Of a stretch of 64,000 bases of DNA, positions 44,288 through 52,684 are shown piece by piece. The notes beneath the pieces are model-generated. The model had not been told where the DNA came from and did not search any database. It saw nothing but the letters and a program-made list of their open reading frames with translations. Source of the DNA: Oxalobacteraceae bacterium OTU3CAMAD1. Its GTDB lineage: Bacteria > Pseudomonadota > Gammaproteobacteria > Burkholderiales > Burkholderiaceae_D. Each line of letters begins with the position of its first letter. The stretch's first letter is position 1. A program made the position numbers and the translations under genes. The stretch lies in contig CP099650.1 of the NCBI GenBank assembly GCA_024123915.1, forward strand, positions 682,001-746,000, given 5' to 3'.

Positions 44288-44773
44288 TCAGGTTTCCCTA
44301 TTTTCCGGTTTAAGGTTTACGCGCGCTGGCGCGGCGACCGTAAAACCATGGTGTTCCAAGACTGCTTTGCAAACGTCGAGAAATGACGGGATGTCCAGAT
44401 CGTGTTTTGCGTCATTTACGCGCCAGCTGCAGATCTTGAAGTCGGCGGGGCCAAGGCCGTTCCCAACGTGGTCGACTGTGGGGAGCTTGGCGAAGCCGTG
44501 CTTATAAGTGCGACCGCCTTCGAACGATTCAGTGTTGTTGTAGCGGCTTAGCAGAGCCCAGTCCAGTGCCTCACCCGTATAGGCATCGCGTCCGCTACCC
44601 ATCACCACTGCTTCATGGATGGCAACGCGATACGCTTCTCCGATGGCGCTGACATTGCCGCGCTTACGATCACGTTTTACGTGAGCCTGCGCCTTATGCG
44701 TGAGCCACCGTAAATATGTGGCTTGGTCGGCGATCCCAACGAGGAAGGCAGGCAGAGCGTATTTCTTCGACAT
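44288..44773 (-). CDS. Hypothetical protein with HNH-endonuclease-like C-terminal half
   Basis: A 161-residue protein. The first half is helical (AYLRWLTHKAQAHVKRDRKRG in outline). The second half has DAYTGEALDW, KLPTVDHVGNG and ICSWRVNDAKHDLDIPSFLDVC, which follow the order of an HNH/treble-clef nuclease (His of a VDH motif, then an Asn-Asp-x-Lys near the end) but without the zinc cysteines. I offer this as a resemblance only. The gene is AT-richer than the flanks and stands beside HigBA, suggesting an accessory origin. Confidence 0.6.
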   Translation of the reverse strand: MSKKYALPAFLVGIADQATYLRWLTHKAQAHVKRDRKRGNVSAIGEAYRVAIHEAVVMGSGRDAYTGEALDWALLSRYNNTESFEGGRTYKHGFAKLPTVDHVGNGLGPADFKICSWRVNDAKHDLDIPSFLDVCKAVLEHHGFTVAAPARVNLKPENRET

Positions 44774-44923
44774 TGCGTCTCCATCAGGTTGTTACTGATC
44801 ATACCCGAACTTCCAAGGATGTTTGGAGGGTGACTAGCTTTGACACCTCCCGAACTGACTTGAGTTATCCTGAAGCCATCGGTACCTGTTTCGAGACGAT
44901 GTTTTTGATCTTTGGCATATTGA

Positions 44924-44941
44924 CTGTTATCCGGTTAACAG
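44924..44941. promoter_or_regulatory. Palindromic operator candidate of higBA
   Basis: CTGTTATCCGGTTAACAG is an 18-bp palindrome with one mismatched pair, 13 bases before the higB ATG. This is where a HigA dimer would be expected to bind. Confidence 0.55.
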
Positions 44942-44954
44942 GTAAGGTTTTTCC

Positions 44955-45224
44955 ATGTCAATCCAATCCTTCGCATGTGATGACACGAAAGCCCTGTTCA
45001 CAACAGGTAGGTGTCGCCGATTCGCCAACATCAAGAACGTCGCCGAGCGGAAGTTGGCCCAGCTTGATGCCGCGCCTTCAGTGAGCTTTATGAAAGCTCC
45101 TCCGGGTAACGATTTGAAGGAGTACAGCGGCGCGTGGCATGTCCGGATCAACGATCAATGGCGCCTTACGTTCAAGTGGGGTGAAAACGGGCCCTACGAT
45201 GTGCTGATCGAAGATCCTCATTAG
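44955..45224 (+). CDS. higB: HigB-type RelE/ParE-superfamily toxin
   Basis: An 89-residue HigB mRNA-interferase-type toxin. Family landmarks are FACDDTKALF at the start, RCRRFANIKNVAERKLAQLDAA, and the end LKEYSGAWHVRINDQWRLTF with a C-terminal DVLIEDPH. The toxin-first order, with higA 41 bp downstream, is normal for this system. All conserved parts are present, so it is likely active. A palindrome overlaps the probable promoter. Confidence 0.9.
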   Translation: MSIQSFACDDTKALFTTGRCRRFANIKNVAERKLAQLDAAPSVSFMKAPPGNDLKEYSGAWHVRINDQWRLTFKWGENGPYDVLIEDPH

Positions 45225-45265
45225 CCGACGATCGCGAGGAACGGAAACGAAAAACGGAGTTCATC

Positions 45266-45571
45266 ATGTTCAAAAATGGTATGCGTCCGGTCCACCCCGG
45301 CGAAATTCTGGTGGAAGACTACATCAAGCCCATGGGTGTTAGTGTGCGGGCGGTGGCGTTGGCCTTGCATGTCCCTTACTCGCGTCTCAGCGAAATCACC
45401 AAAGGCCAGCGAGGCGTGAGCGCGGATACGGCCCTTCGTCTCGAACGCTATTTTGGGAGCGAAGCGCAAGGCTGGTTGAACCTTCAAAGTGCCTATGATC
45501 TTCGTGTCGCCGAAATCTCTGCCGGAAAGGCGATCGCAAAGGCCATCAAGCCCCTTGCTCAAGCCCTTTAA
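45266..45571 (+). CDS. higA: HigA-type antitoxin (XRE family)
   Basis: A 101-residue HigA/VapI-type antitoxin. It starts MRPVHPGEILVEDYIKPMG after a short extension, and the helix-turn-helix is VRAVALALHVPYSRLSEITKG. WLNLQSAYDLRVAE is typical of the family's C-terminal part. CGGAG lies upstream of the ATG. It binds HigB and represses the operon. Confidence 0.92.
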   Translation: MFKNGMRPVHPGEILVEDYIKPMGVSVRAVALALHVPYSRLSEITKGQRGVSADTALRLERYFGSEAQGWLNLQSAYDLRVAEISAGKAIAKAIKPLAQAL

Positions 45572-45606
45572 CTCGATAGCAATTGCGACCGTATCCGCCG
45601 GGTCGG

Positions 45607-46353
45607 TCAAATCTTTTGCTGGGAGCGCCGCAGCGCGGTGAAGGCGGCAAATTCCCATGAGCGGAAGCCGACCAGCAGGGTGAAGCCGTCGCGCTCCTGC
45701 GGCGCCAGTTTGCGGTCGCCTTGGTGCAGGCGCGCAAGTTCGCCGGCCAGTTGCTGGATACGCCCCACCAGCTCCTGCGCGCTCGGCAGCGACAGCCGTG
45801 CGGGCAGGCACAGCAAGGTCTCCCCGGCGCCGTCGAAGCTGCCGCCGAAGTAGTCGGCCACCGCGTGCTCGCGGAAAAATTGCTGCACCGGGCCGTCCGG
45901 CAGCCATCTAAAGGCGTTCGATACGCGCAGACGGTAGCGGTTCATCGGCTTGAGTTCGATCACGCCAAGGCGGTCCAGCTCGGCCAGCAGCATGATGCAT
46001 TCGGGTTCGGTCAGGTCGTAGGTTTCCAGCACCTGCTCCAGGGTCCAGTGGCCGAGGCAGCAGATTGCCATCAGCAGCAGATGCGGCTGCGCCAGCAGCG
46101 ATTTTTCCTGGGTCAGGGTCAGCGCGTCGGCCTGCGGCGTGGCGTCGGCGGCACCGCGCAGCACGTCCTCCATCGCCACCCCGGCCGCCTTGCAGATTTG
46201 CGCCAGCCGCGATAGCGACATGTCCTGCTGGCCGAACATGCGCTTGACGCTGGACTCGCTCATGGCGATGCGCTCGGCGAGCATTTTGTAGGTGACGCCG
46301 GCGGTCCGCATCTGGGTCCGCAGTACCTGCAACAGCAATTCCGGTGAACTCAT
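45607..46353 (-). CDS. XRE-family transcriptional regulator
   Basis: A 248-residue protein. The N-terminal helix-turn-helix is VTYKMLAERIAMSESSVKRMFG, followed by SLSRLAQICKAAGVAMEDV. The rest (about 75-248) includes a winged-helix-like region (LEQVLETYDLTEPECIMLLAELDRLGVIEL) and a helical end with no recognised ligand site. It is transcribed away from the beta-barrel gene at 46520, which it may regulate (inference from divergence). Confidence 0.85.
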   Translation of the reverse strand: MSSPELLLQVLRTQMRTAGVTYKMLAERIAMSESSVKRMFGQQDMSLSRLAQICKAAGVAMEDVLRGAADATPQADALTLTQEKSLLAQPHLLLMAICCLGHWTLEQVLETYDLTEPECIMLLAELDRLGVIELKPMNRYRLRVSNAFRWLPDGPVQQFFREHAVADYFGGSFDGAGETLLCLPARLSLPSAQELVGRIQQLAGELARLHQGDRKLAPQERDGFTLLVGFRSWEFAAFTALRRSQQKI

Positions 46354-46519
46354 GGATGCCCTTAGTAAAAAAACAAAGGTATCGTAGCACGGTACTTGCT
46401 GTGCTGAAAAGTGGTTCCTGGAACATTCAAATAGGACAACGCGCGGATGTGGGCCACACTGCGTCCGCTGTCCCTCGTAGAAGGGACGGCGCCCAGAATC
46501 ACTTCAAACCAGGAAACCT

Positions 46520-47113
46520 ATGTCCACCATGATCAAAACCCTGTGCGCCGGCATGATTGCCGCGCTGTCCAGCTTCTCCAACGTCCAGGCGGCCGATGCC
46601 GCGCCTGTCTCTCCCGGCTACATCGGCGCGGATATCGGCGCCGTGGTCGCCAACGGCAACACCAGTGCGCTCACCCGGGTCTACGGCGGCCTGACGATGG
46701 GCAGCAGCGTGGCGTTCGACCTGCGGCAGGTGCATGCGTTGGAATTGATGTTGTTTACGACGAGGCTGAGGGACGACGGTTTTGGCCAGTACGACTATTA
46801 CATCTCTGGCATCAAGACGCGGGCCAACGGTGTTGCCCTGAGCTGGACCACCGCCGTGAAATTGAATGACAACTGGTCGCTGACCAGCAGGTTGGGCGCG
46901 ACATACACGCACGCCAAGAACAGCTATGACACCCCGAACGCCTACAGCTGGAGCCGCGACACGGCCAACGTCATCGCCGGCGTGGGCGCGGCCTACAAGC
47001 TCAGTCGGAACGTTTCCGCCACGGTGGACGTGAACTACATGCCGATCAAGCTCGACAGCTACAGCAAGAGCGATGCGGCCGTGGTGAGCGCCGGCCTCAA
47101 ATACAACTTCTAG
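46520..47113 (+). CDS. Small outer-membrane beta-barrel protein
   Basis: A 197-residue exported protein with a signal peptide (MIKTLCAGMIAALSSFSNVQAA). The mature part is alternating beta-strand sequence (SLTSRLGATYTHAKN, ATVDVNYMPIKL), ending in the terminal Phe (SAGLKYNF) used for outer-membrane assembly. It resembles OmpA-membrane-domain/OmpW-size porin-like barrels of eight strands. AGGAAACCT lies before the ATG. Confidence 0.8.
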   Translation: MSTMIKTLCAGMIAALSSFSNVQAADAAPVSPGYIGADIGAVVANGNTSALTRVYGGLTMGSSVAFDLRQVHALELMLFTTRLRDDGFGQYDYYISGIKTRANGVALSWTTAVKLNDNWSLTSRLGATYTHAKNSYDTPNAYSWSRDTANVIAGVGAAYKLSRNVSATVDVNYMPIKLDSYSKSDAAVVSAGLKYNF

Positions 47114-47123
47114 ATCACCCGAG

Positions 47124-47149
47124 AGCGGGCGCCACCACCGGCGCCCGCT
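47124..47149 (+). terminator. Hairpin after the beta-barrel gene
   Basis: A 10-bp stem (AGCGGGCGCC / GGCGCCCGCT) with a 6-base loop is followed by GACGGTTTT, a weak T tract. It lies between the barrel gene and a convergent small gene. Confidence 0.55.
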
Positions 47150-47156
47150 GACGGTT

Positions 47157-47363
47157 TTACTGCTCGTCCGGGTCCGGCTTCAGCCTGGCCTTGGCCAGCA
47201 GGCGCTTGGCGGCCTGGCGTTCGGCCGCCGCCGGTTTGGCGTGCGGGCCGGCGCCGCCGGCGCGCGCCTTGGCCGCCAGCGCCACCGGGTTGCGCGGCGG
47301 CTTTTGCGACGGCTCCACTCGGATCGTCATCTTCTGCCGCGTCGACAAGGCCTTGTTCGCCAT
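47157..47363 (-). CDS. Small basic hypothetical protein (68 aa)
   Basis: A 68-residue Ala/Lys/Arg/Pro-rich protein (MANKALSTRQKMTIRVEPSQ, ending ARLKPDPDEQ). Composition suggests disorder and nucleic-acid affinity. GGAAGGGACC precedes the ATG, which supports expression. It lies 26 bp downstream of hslU on the same strand and may be cotranscribed with hslVU. No family recognised. Confidence 0.6.
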   Translation of the reverse strand: MANKALSTRQKMTIRVEPSQKPPRNPVALAAKARAGGAGPHAKPAAAERQAAKRLLAKARLKPDPDEQ

Positions 47364-47389
47364 CTTGGTCCCTTCCTTACAGCACGCGG

Positions 47390-48730
47390 TTACAGCACAT
47401 ACCGCGACAGGTCTTCGTTGACCGCCAGCGCGTCGAGCCGCTCGTTGACGTAGGCCGCGTCGATGGTGATGACCTTGCCGCCGTCCTCGCTGGCGGTGAA
47501 CGACAATTCCTCCAGCAGCTTTTCCATCACCGTGTACAGACGCCGCGCGCCGATGTTCTCGGTGCGCTCGTTGACCGAGTAGGCGATCTCCGCCAGGCGC
47601 GTGATGCCCTCCGGCGAGAACTCGATCTTGACGTTCTCGGTTGCCAGCAGCGCCTCGTACTGCTTGGTGAGGCAGGCGTCGGTGCTGGTGAGGATGCGCT
47701 CGAAATCGGCGATCGACAGCGACTCCAGTTCGACCCGGATCGGGAAGCGGCCCTGCAGCTCCGGGATCAGGTCGGACGGCTTGGCCAGGTGGAAGGCGCC
47801 CGACGCGATGAACAGGATGTGGTCGGTGCGGATCATGCCGTACTTGGTGTTGACGGTGGTGCCCTCGACCAGCGGCAGCAGGTCGCGCTGCACGCCGGCG
47901 CGCGAGACGTCGGCGCCGCCCACTTCCGAGCGCGAGGCGATCTTGTCGATCTCGTCGAGGAAGACGATGCCGTTCTGCTCGACGTTCTGGATCGCCTTCT
48001 GCTTCATCTCGTCGTCGTTGACCAGCTTGGCGGCTTCCTCGTCGATGAGGAACTTCATCGCCTCCTTGATCTTGACCTTGCGCGCCTTCTTGCGCGCGCC
48101 GCCGATGCCGGAGAACATCGACTTGATCTGTTCGGTCATTTCCTCCATGCCCGGCGGGGCCATGATTTCCATCTGCGGGCCGGTCTCGGCCAGTTCGATC
48201 TCGATTTCCTTGTCGTCCAACTCGCCCTGGCGCAGACGCTTGCGGAAGGTCTGGCGCGTGGCGTCGCCGGCCTGCGGCGCGTCCGACGGCGTCGACTGGT
48301 GGAAGCCGAAGTCGCGCGCCGGCGGCAGCAGGATGTCGATCACGCGGTCCTCGGCGGCATCCTCGGCGCGGGTGCGCACCTTGGCCATCTCTGCCGAGCG
48401 GGTCTGCTTGATGCCGATGTCGATCAGGTCGCGGATGATGGTGTCGACGTCGCGGCCCACATAGCCGACCTCGGTGAACTTGGTGGCCTCGATCTTGATG
48501 AACGGCGCGTCGGCCAGCTTGGCCAGGCGGCGCGCGATCTCGGTCTTGCCGACGCCCGTCGGGCCGATCATCAGGATGTTCTTGGGCGTGATCTCGTGGC
48601 GCAGCGGCTCCTCCACCTGCTGGCGGCGCCAGCGGTTGCGCAGCGCGATGGCGACCGCCTTCTTGGCCTTGCCCTGGCCGACCACGTGTTTGTCGAGTTC
48701 GCCGACGATTTCATGGGGAGTCATGTTCAT
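47390..48730 (-). CDS. hslU: ATP-dependent protease ATPase subunit HslU
   Basis: A 446-residue AAA+ unfoldase. It starts [17 protein letters not shown] after two codons, Walker A is [14 protein letters not shown], the I-domain insert spans about 110-240, Walker B is [11 protein letters not shown] and the sensor-2 arginine lies in [14 protein letters not shown]. The C-terminal DLSRYVL inserts into HslV to activate it. hslV and hslU overlap by ATGA. Confidence 0.97.
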   Translation of the reverse strand: MNMTPHEIVGELDKHVVGQGKAKKAVAIALRNRWRRQQVEEPLRHEITPKNILMIGPTGVGKTEIARRLAKLADAPFIKIEATKFTEVGYVGRDVDTIIRDLIDIGIKQTRSAEMAKVRTRAEDAAEDRVIDILLPPARDFGFHQSTPSDAPQAGDATRQTFRKRLRQGELDDKEIEIELAETGPQMEIMAPPGMEEMTEQIKSMFSGIGGARKKARKVKIKEAMKFLIDEEAAKLVNDDEMKQKAIQNVEQNGIVFLDEIDKIASRSEVGGADVSRAGVQRDLLPLVEGTTVNTKYGMIRTDHILFIASGAFHLAKPSDLIPELQGRFPIRVELESLSIADFERILTSTDACLTKQYEALLATENVKIEFSPEGITRLAEIAYSVNERTENIGARRLYTVMEKLLEELSFTASEDGGKVITIDAAYVNERLDALAVNEDLSRYVL

Positions 48731-49269
48731 GCTGGTTCCAGTGTTTCAACGATGTGATTCAAGTTGGTGTAGATGCACAACTCGCCCGCGATGGTCAGTG
48801 ACTTTTTGACGATTTCGGCGGGCGACAGTTCCGTGTTTTCCACCAAAGCCTTGGCGGCGGACTGGGCGTAGGTTCCGCCCGAGCCGATGGCGCCGATGCC
48901 GTCCTCCGGCTCGAGCACGTCGCCGTTGCCGGTGATCACCAGGGTCGACTCGCTGTCGGCCACCAGCAGCATCGCCTCCAGGCGGCGCAGCACGCGGTCG
49001 GTGCGCCAGTCCTTGGCCAGCTCGACGGAGGCGCGCAAGAGGTTGCCCTGGTGTTTTTCCAGCTTGCCTTCAAAGCGGTCGAGCAGGGTGAAGGCGTCGG
49101 CGGTGCCGCCGGCGAAGCCGACCAGGACCTTGCCCTGGTAGACCTTGCGCACTTTGCGGGCCGTGCCCTTCATGACGATGTTGCCCAGCGTAACCTGGCC
49201 GTCGCCGCCGAGGGCGACGTCTTTGCCGCGGCGCACGCACAGGATGGTGGTACCGTGAAATTGTTCCAT
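48727..49269 (-). CDS. hslV: ATP-dependent protease peptidase subunit HslV
   Basis: A 180-residue proteasome-related peptidase. The N-terminal Thr nucleophile is exposed after processing before [29 protein letters not shown] and [14 protein letters not shown] are family signatures. Twelve-subunit HslV works with HslU as a heat-shock protease. It is the first gene of hslVU. Confidence 0.97.
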   Translation of the reverse strand: MEQFHGTTILCVRRGKDVALGGDGQVTLGNIVMKGTARKVRKVYQGKVLVGFAGGTADAFTLLDRFEGKLEKHQGNLLRASVELAKDWRTDRVLRRLEAMLLVADSESTLVITGNGDVLEPEDGIGAIGSGGTYAQSAAKALVENTELSPAEIVKKSLTIAGELCIYTNLNHIVETLEPA

Positions 49270-49348
49270 ATTGACCTCAGAGTAATGACGCGAACTGCTT
49301 CAAGACTGAAAAGTGGGGCTGGAAACCGGAATTGCAAGTTAGTACAAA

Positions 49349-50674
49349 TTAGTACTTGTGCGGATAGAGCCGGGCGATGTCGCCGTAGCCGAGTAATCTT
49401 AACAGGGCCGTGACCAGATGGTTCACGTCGCGGAATTCGATTTTGCGGCCCTCGGCGGCGAGCGGCTGCAGGCAGGCGTGCAGGCCGATGGCGGCCGGAT
49501 AGTCGATGCGCAGCAGCCGCGAGCAATCGAACACGATGGTCTGGTATAGCCCGGCATAGTGCTCGATGGCCGGCAGCAGCGGGCCGAGCTGGTTTTCCAT
49601 GACCGAAGGCAACATGAAGCGGTCCGGCGACGCCGGCAACCGCTGGGCCGGCGCCATCGCCACCTTGTGCGGAGCGACGAACGATGGCGGCGACACCTCG
49701 AAGGTGACGCAATAGTCCATGCCGGTTTCCTCGAATTCCTTTTCGCGGTTCAGCAATTGCAGCAGTTCGAGCAACAGCAGCCACGGCCCCTCGGTGTCGT
49801 CGGGGCGGCCGATGGCGATGCCGGCGCGGATCTGCGCGGCCAGTTCGGCCGCGCCCATCAGGATCAGTTCGCGCTGGAGGGCCTGCAGCCGGCGCAGGGT
49901 GTCGAGCAGCAGCCAGCAGGCGGACGCCTCGATGTCGGTGACGCGATGAAATTCCAGCCGCAGCACCGGGTGCGCGTCGGCCAGGCGCAGCAGGTCTTCG
50001 AGCTGGCTGGCGATCTGTTCGCCGAGCACGCCGCTGAAGGTGGCGGTGGGCGTCACGCCGGCCCAATCGGGCGAGGCGGCCGCCGGGTCGGCCGGCGCGC
50101 GCCACGGCGGCGGCGAGGTTTCGAAGGTGCTGACATAGTCGATCGACAGGTTGTCGAAGCGCTCCTGCTGGCCGCCGACCTGGTACAGGTCGAACAGCAT
50201 CCACCAGACGGTGCGGTCCTGGCTGGCGCCCACGCTGTCGGTCAGCATTTGCTCGGCCGCCGCGCTTTGGCCGTTGGCATAGAGGATGGCGATCTCCTCG
50301 ACCACCGGCGCGGACTGCGCCGCCACGGCCGCCTCGGGCAGGTCGTCGTCACGCAGCAGCAGGGTGGTGGGGAGGTCGGCCAGCGCCTCGGTGTCGGGGC
50401 CGTCGCCAGCGGCGCCGCCGGCCCGTCCCGGGCGCTGGCGCTGGCTGCCCCAGGCCGGTTCCGGCTCGTTAAAGATGTCGAACGCCATCGCCGATTCGAT
50501 GGCGTCGATTTTCATGGCGGTGGCGCGGGCGATCTCGCGTTGGCGCGCCTGCTGGTGCTGGCGCGCGGTTTCGCTGTTGGCGGCCAGCCGCGCGGCGGCG
50601 TCGTCGCTGAGCGGGTCCGGCGCCTCGTCAGGGCGCCCTTGATCGGTTTTTTTGAATAGCGAAAACAGTCCCAC
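49349..50674 (-). CDS. STAS-like domain protein with internal duplication
   Basis: A 441-residue cytoplasmic protein. Two parallel modules are visible: WWMLFDLYQVGGQQERFDNLSIDY followed by VSTFETSPP around 157-190, and WLLLLELLQLLNREKEFEETGMDY followed by CVTFEVSPP around 298-330. Each is followed by an STAS-like segment (VTDIEASACWLLLDTLRRLQ; FDCSRLLRIDYPAAIGL). The N-terminal 120 residues look disordered. Anti-sigma antagonist-like binding roles are possible. It lies directly upstream of hslV on the same strand. Confidence 0.8.
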   Translation of the reverse strand: MGLFSLFKKTDQGRPDEAPDPLSDDAAARLAANSETARQHQQARQREIARATAMKIDAIESAMAFDIFNEPEPAWGSQRQRPGRAGGAAGDGPDTEALADLPTTLLLRDDDLPEAAVAAQSAPVVEEIAILYANGQSAAAEQMLTDSVGASQDRTVWWMLFDLYQVGGQQERFDNLSIDYVSTFETSPPPWRAPADPAAASPDWAGVTPTATFSGVLGEQIASQLEDLLRLADAHPVLRLEFHRVTDIEASACWLLLDTLRRLQALQRELILMGAAELAAQIRAGIAIGRPDDTEGPWLLLLELLQLLNREKEFEETGMDYCVTFEVSPPSFVAPHKVAMAPAQRLPASPDRFMLPSVMENQLGPLLPAIEHYAGLYQTIVFDCSRLLRIDYPAAIGLHACLQPLAAEGRKIEFRDVNHLVTALLRLLGYGDIARLYPHKY

Positions 50675-50776
50675 GCTTTCCTCGTTGTCGTCGGGCGTCA
50701 GCGTAGTGTAGCGGAAGGGAAAGAGGATTACTTGTTACGGATGGGAAGGGTGTATAGAAAACACGTAAAACAGCAC

Positions 50777-50806
50777 GTAAAAAAGCACGCGGCGGGCGCG
50801 TGCTTT
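50777..50806 (-). terminator. Intrinsic terminator downstream of dksA
   Basis: The stem AAAGCACGC / GCGTGCTTT with a 7-base loop is followed on the minus strand by a T run. A second GC-rich hairpin, GGCCGGCC repeated in inverse, lies closer to the stop at about 50820-50842. Confidence 0.8.
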
Positions 50807-50847
50807 CCGACTTGCGTCGGCCGGCCGCGTGTGGCCGGCCGGCGGAC

Positions 50848-51294
50848 TCAGTCGCCGTACAGTTTTTGCTTCAGTTCGCGGCGCTGTTGCGCTTCCAGCG
50901 ACAGGGTGGCGGTCGGACGGGCGATCAGGCGCGGGATGCCGATCGGCTCGCCGGTTTCCTCGCACCAGCCGTAGTCGCCGCCGTCGATGGCGACGATCGA
51001 CTGCTGGACTTTCTTCAGCAGTTTGCGCTCGCGGTCGCGGGTGCGCAGTTCCAGCGCGTGTTCTTCTTCGATCGTGGCGCGGTCGGCCGGGTCCGGTACG
51101 AGCACGGTTTCGCGCAGGTGTTCGGTGGTTTCGCCGGCGTTTTTCAGCAGCTCTTTCTCAAGGGCCTGCAGCTTTGCTTTGAAAAACGCCATTTGTGCCG
51201 GATTCATGTAATCCTTTTCATCCATCTTCAGAATTTCTTCTTCGGTCAGGACGCGGTCGGCGGCGGCGGGGGTCGATTTATTAGTTTTGGTCAT
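50848..51294 (-). CDS. dksA: DksA RNA polymerase-binding factor, zinc-ligand-poor type
   Basis: A 148-residue DksA. The coiled-coil tip carries DPADRATIEEEHALELR with the functional DxxDxA motif. The globular end reads YGWCEETGEPIGIPRLIARP, then TATLSLEAQQ. Only one of the four zinc cysteines of E. coli DksA remains, so the fold must be held without a four-Cys zinc site. It works with ppGpp at initiating RNA polymerase. It is 123 bp downstream of a COG0523 GTPase gene, and a GTGACAA array lies in that gap. Confidence 0.94.
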   Translation of the reverse strand: MTKTNKSTPAAADRVLTEEEILKMDEKDYMNPAQMAFFKAKLQALEKELLKNAGETTEHLRETVLVPDPADRATIEEEHALELRTRDRERKLLKKVQQSIVAIDGGDYGWCEETGEPIGIPRLIARPTATLSLEAQQRRELKQKLYGD

Positions 51295-51348
51295 AACTTC
51301 GCTTACCTTCGATACGACAGAGTTTTCAAATTAATCAGCCCGGATTTC

Positions 51349-51389
51349 GTGGCAATCACCGTGGCAACTTGGTGACAACTTAGTGACAA
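51349..51389 (-). promoter_or_regulatory. Tandem GTGRCAA repeats upstream of dksA (Pho-box-like)
   Basis: GTGACAA at 51383 and 51372 and GTGGCAA at 51361 are exactly 11 bp apart; another GTGGCAA starts at 51349. Read on the minus strand they are TTGTCAC, TTGTCAC, TTGCCAC, TTGCCAC pointing towards dksA, and a TGATTAAT -10-like element follows about 12 bases later. This is the geometry of a PhoB-type promoter. Confidence 0.55.
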
Positions 51390-51417
51390 ATTGCCATCCC
51401 CACAAAACCCGGATAGT

Positions 51418-52509
51418 TTATACCAGACATTGTTCCAAACCGCTAATAAAGATGTCTTTTGGCAGATTTTTACCTATAAACACCATTTTGCTGCCGCGAA
51501 CGTCGTTTTCTCCCCATTTCGCGCCCAGATCGCTGCCCATAATTTGGTGCACGCCCTGGAACACCACCTTGCGATCGGCGCCCTGCATCAACAATACGCC
51601 TTTGTAGCGCAGCATGCGAGGACCATAGACGTTTACCAGCCCGCCGAGGAATTCGTCCAGCTTGGCGGTGTCGAACGGGCGTGTACTTTTGAACACAAAC
51701 GCGGCGATGTCGTCGCTGTGGTGGCCGTGGTGGTGGTTGTGGTCGTGACCGCCGTGGCCGTGGCCTTCATGGCCGTGATCGTGGCCATCGTTGTGACCAT
51801 GATTGTGGCCGCAGTGCTCGTCGTGCACGTGGTCGTCGTCGTGGACCTGGTCGGTCGTCAGGAAGTCGGGGTCCAGTTCCAGCTTGTCATTCAGGTTGAA
51901 GCCTTTGAGGTCCAGCACGTCGGTCAGCGGGGCGCGGCCGAAATCTGCCTTGCCGATCGGCGCGCGCGGATTGATGCGCTTGAGGCGGGCGGTCAGGGTG
52001 GCCAGCTCTTCCTCGGTGACCAGGTCGGTCTTGGACAGCAGCATCTTGTCGGCGAACCCGACCTGGCGCTGCGCTTCCTCGTGCTGGTCCAGTTGGTCCA
52101 TGGCGTGGCGCGCGTCGACCACGGTGACCACCGCGTCCAGCATGTAGTGAGTGCCCACTTCCTCGTCGACGAAGAAGGTCTGCGCCACCGGGCCCGGATT
52201 GGCCAGGCCGGTGGTCTCGATGACGACGCGGTCGAAGTGCAGCTCGCCGGCAGCGCGCTTTTGCGCCAGGCCGGTCAACGCCACAATCAGGTCGCCGCGC
52301 ACGGTGCAGCAGATGCAGCCATTGTTCATTTCGACGATCTGTTCGCCGCTATCCTGGACCAGGATTTCGTTGTCGATGTTTTCCTGCCCAAACTCGTTTT
52401 CGATGACGGCGATGCGCATGCCGTGCTGTTCTTGCAAGATGCGGTTGAGCAACGTGGTCTTGCCGGCGCCAAGGAAGCCGGTCAGGATGGTGGTGGGGAT
52501 CAGTTCCAT
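51418..52509 (-). CDS. COG0523/CobW-family GTPase with His-rich metal-binding segment
   Basis: A 363-residue G3E-family GTPase. Walker A is TGFLGAGKTTLLNRIL, the metal site CxCC is NNGCICCTVRGDL, and guanine recognition is LSKTDLV. Residues about 215-260 are a His/Asp/Gly-rich stretch (many HGH and HDH units) typical of zinc-handling members such as YeiR/ZigA. These proteins deliver metal to client enzymes. It lies next to dksA, a known genomic association for zinc-sparing DksA forms. I start it at the ATG; an upstream TTG is in frame. Confidence 0.92.
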   Translation of the reverse strand: MELIPTTILTGFLGAGKTTLLNRILQEQHGMRIAVIENEFGQENIDNEILVQDSGEQIVEMNNGCICCTVRGDLIVALTGLAQKRAAGELHFDRVVIETTGLANPGPVAQTFFVDEEVGTHYMLDAVVTVVDARHAMDQLDQHEEAQRQVGFADKMLLSKTDLVTEEELATLTARLKRINPRAPIGKADFGRAPLTDVLDLKGFNLNDKLELDPDFLTTDQVHDDDHVHDEHCGHNHGHNDGHDHGHEGHGHGGHDHNHHHGHHSDDIAAFVFKSTRPFDTAKLDEFLGGLVNVYGPRMLRYKGVLLMQGADRKVVFQGVHQIMGSDLGAKWGENDVRGSKMVFIGKNLPKDIFISGLEQCLV

Positions 52510-52684
52510 GTTCAAGCAGCCTGAGTCTGGTGGTCGGGAACCCTATATGGGGCTCAACTGCAAAAATGCAATCGGCCGATTATGCCGGAATTTCAATTGT
52601 GCTAGCAATTGGTCCGATTGAGCAGTGTCAGTACGGGCCTGATTTACACGTTATTCGCCGTGCTGTTCGTCGTATTCCCGCTCT

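Noticed and set aside
44716..45084. A 122-codon plus-strand frame running into higB
   Set aside because: Out of frame with HigB, no family content, and it overlaps the higBA promoter and operator.
52590..52620. Inverted CAATTG repeats upstream of the COG0523 gene, considered as a Zur site
   Set aside because: Spacing and sequence do not fit the Zur consensus I know (GTTATA-type palindrome).
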